Assembly: GCA_009103225.1 (NCBI GenBank)
Contig: RHPI01002069.1
Coordinates: 267,248 to 331,247 of the forward strand
Origin: Chlorokybus atmophyticus
Taxonomy: Eukaryota; Streptophyta; Chlorokybophyceae; Chlorokybales; Chlorokybaceae
Reading direction: 5' to 3'
Length of the DNA stretch: 64,000 bases
The number at the start of each line of letters is the position of its first letter. Positions within the stretch are counted from its first letter, which is position 1. Under the pieces are notes generated by a model. That model saw only the letters and a list, made by a program, of their open reading frames with translations, did no database searches and had not been told where the DNA came from. Shown here one piece after another: positions 62,028 through 64,000 of this stretch. The translations under genes and the position numbers were made by a program.

Positions 62028-63158
62028 GATGAGTACCATTTTTGTTTTCAATTCCCATTTAGTTGTCCATCGGCGCCATGTATACGACGAGTTTAGTCTT
62101 GCACCGCTAGTTTTGTCTTGATAGCTTGCTTCCATCAGTACAACGTAGCAGCTGCGTGTGCACACCCGATGCTGCCTTTTTGCCATCGTTGCTGTGGTCT
62201 CTAAGAAACCATTTCAATTGCCAATCATTATGTTGTTCCCCTCTGCTCATCAACTTGTGCCTGACCCACCTGTTGCTTGCATGAGTAGTGCGAACCGCGC
62301 TGTACAACAGACATGTACAGTCACTGGCCTTGGACATCATCTGCCCACTGCTCAAGGATACCGTATTGCAACAACGTGTCATTGATGTCGCCTTCATTAC
62401 GTCATAAAGACGGTAGAAATTGCATTTGAGCTTTCCGGCGAATCATGCTGAACATACGGTTAGAAACAATACCACATATTGCTGCTGTTGACTTATGCAC
62501 GGCAAAGCAAGCAGGTAGAAGCAAACCCCAGGCAGCACAGCAGTGACAGTATTATGCAACATAACAAAGCAACAGCATGTAACAAAAGGGCTGGCCCGGG
62601 CCCCTGCAACGGAACACGGTCACATTCACAATACGCACACAATCAACACAACGCCACGAGATAGGATCGGAGTAGTTGGTACCAAACAAACCATTGCTCG
62701 CATGCTTGTCCACCTGTCAAGCAGAGCCACAGCTTAGCAACTGCCAAGCGGGGGTTGTGCGAACTGTGGCGGCGCCGTACTTGTCTCTCTAATTACTAGT
62801 ACAGCAAGTTTGCGTTCATGCTATGTAGCGCACTCCATGCCTACTGCACACATTCCTTCTTGCATCTTCGGTACAACACCACACACAACTACTGGCAGCA
62901 TGTCCTGTACACAGCATCCAATTATACTACACAGCTGCAGCCGCCACTTGCAGCAGCAAATCGGCTGCAACCCATGCGAAATGCCAATGACCTCGGCCAA
63001 TGTGTGAGTGGGGACTGCAACGATTGAGATGAGAACCACTGCAAGTGGATGGAAGTGCGTATGAGTGAGTACATTCTTTTTTACATCTCCCCAAACTGAC
63101 TGATTGAACGGCGGGTATGAGTTACACCACTCGATCAGCTCAGGTCGGTTGTGTTCCA

Positions 63159-63241
63159 GAGAATACACAGCATACAATGGCAGAGCGTATACGTGAAAGT
63201 CCAGCACGTATACGCTCTGCCATTGTATGCTGCGTATTCTC
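63159..63241. repeat. 37-bp inverted repeat, 9-nt loop
   Basis: Arms 63159–63195 and 63205–63241 are complementary with a single mismatch. The loop is AAAGTCCAG. The size is compatible with a small-RNA precursor hairpin or a tiny foldback element. Confidence 0.9.
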
Positions 63242-63259
63242 ACATTTGATTTACAAAAC

Positions 63260-63334
63260 TATTGTGAGCCGACTCATTGGGGCCATTGCAAGTATTGCAA
63301 TACTTGCAATGGCCCAATGAGCCGGCTCATAATA
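63260..63334. repeat. Near-perfect palindrome, about 37 bp per arm, no loop
   Basis: The left arm 63260–63297 and right arm 63298–63334 differ by one extra G and two substitutions. The centre is AAGTATTGCAATACTT. Confidence 0.88.
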
Positions 63335-63441
63335 GACGGGCCCACCTATTATGGCTTTATCGAGCTTATTGGGATGTGGCCATGCTGGCCCTTAACACAT
63401 CTACTTTATTGTGCCGCGTGTATCTTATGAGGTGTATGCAT
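63310..63441 (+). repeat. Direct repeat copy 1
   Basis: Shares TGGCCCAATGAGCC, GGATGTGGCCATGCT and GTGTATGCAT in the same order with 63811–63930. Its left end is the right arm of the palindrome. Confidence 0.7.
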
Positions 63442-63810
63442 CACAAAAACTTAGACACACAACACGTTTCAGTTCCACAGCAGCAGAAGCAATGCCAACA
63501 AAACGCACAAGGCCCTTAGTATACATATAGTACTGATTGTACATTATGCCGTGCATGCGCCGCAGAGCGGGTGAAGAAGTGCAAGTCTGTTGTTCACGCA
63601 ATGATTTTAACGTCTCCCGCAGTGGTGACACTCGACTTGATCAACAAAGCCCTGCACAATTACATACTGCACACGACGCATCAACGAACAATACGGGGTT
63701 GAAGAGACCAACCTTTCAACGCAATCTACCACTCACCTCGGTCAGCCCAAGTCGGCACAGGCTCCACAGGCTCCAGCGCGCACAGGCTATTGCAACACCA
63801 GCACTTGTAT

Positions 63811-63930
63811 TGGCCCAATGAGCCCATTTATCATGGCTGCAACGAGCTTGTTAGGATGTGGCCATGCTTGCCCTCAACACATCAAGTGTGGGATTGTGCG
63901 GCGTGTATCTGATATATTGGGTGTATGCAT
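63811..63930 (+). repeat. Direct repeat copy 2
   Basis: Diverged copy of 63310–63441, offset about 500 bp; it lacks the palindrome partner. Confidence 0.7.
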
Positions 63931-64000
63931 TGTTGGTCTAGGACTCTGACATGTCCATAGCATTGCATTCTCTCCACAACCCACAAACGTGCGCAGTGTG

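Larger units (their letters stand above)
62028..64000. other. Repeat-rich tail, no supported gene
   Basis: Contains two adjacent foldbacks (63159–63334) and a direct repeat (63310–63441 and 63811–63930). Open frames are short and unremarkable. Confidence 0.6.

Overview
This is a nuclear window from a eukaryote. Nearly every gene is split by short GT–AG introns, and most introns are 50–500 bp. The content points to a green alga or a close relative (Viridiplantae) that has, or had, flagella. The evidence is: the thylakoid protein VIPP1; a plastid-type BASS4 transporter; a TAF1 carrying the ubiquitin-like domain typical of plant TAF1; a FAB1 kinase in which I see no FYVE finger; plant telo-box promoter motifs; and a DLEC1/CFAP81-type ciliary protein. 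The sequence does not let me name the species.

Layout from left to right: DLEC1-like ciliary protein (-, runs off the left edge, 1–2990); BASS4 (+, 4042–6172); VIPP1 (-, 7553–9032); a gene-poor, AT-rich island with a MITE and an assembly gap (9.0–13.7 kb); TAF1 with four bromodomains (-, 13760–23310); a PTEN-type lipid phosphatase (+, 24225–26631); an inositol-polyphosphate 5-phosphatase with a C2 domain at each end (-, about 29007–32890); a 581-residue protein with a C-terminal DJ-1/PfpI domain (+, 34416–36965); SDHAF2 (-, 38024–39050) and NIP7 (+, 39289–40507) sharing a 238-bp promoter; two divergent paralogous small membrane/coiled-coil genes (42057–42849 - and 43771–44794 +); a decayed reverse transcriptase gene interrupted by a 494-bp TRIM retrotransposon (46.8–48.3 kb); MTHFD/FolD (-, 49460–51964); a 317-bp GA microsatellite; NRAMP (-, 53102–56413); FAB1 PI3P 5-kinase (+, about 57145–62027); and a repeat-rich tail with two large foldbacks.

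Three of the thirteen recognisable genes act on phosphoinositides (PTEN, 5-phosphatase, FAB1). The PTEN and 5-phosphatase genes are convergent neighbours. The best candidates for something undescribed are the DJ-1 fusion protein, the four-bromodomain TAF1, the PTEN with an altered catalytic loop, and the TRIM with its intact target-site duplication.

Exon boundaries were derived by hand from splice signals, reading phase and family motifs. For BASS4, VIPP1, PTEN, the DJ-1 fusion, SDHAF2, NIP7 and the two small paralogs the exon sums give clean open frames. For DLEC1, TAF1, the 5-phosphatase, FolD, NRAMP and FAB1 the span is given but not every exon was fixed to the base.
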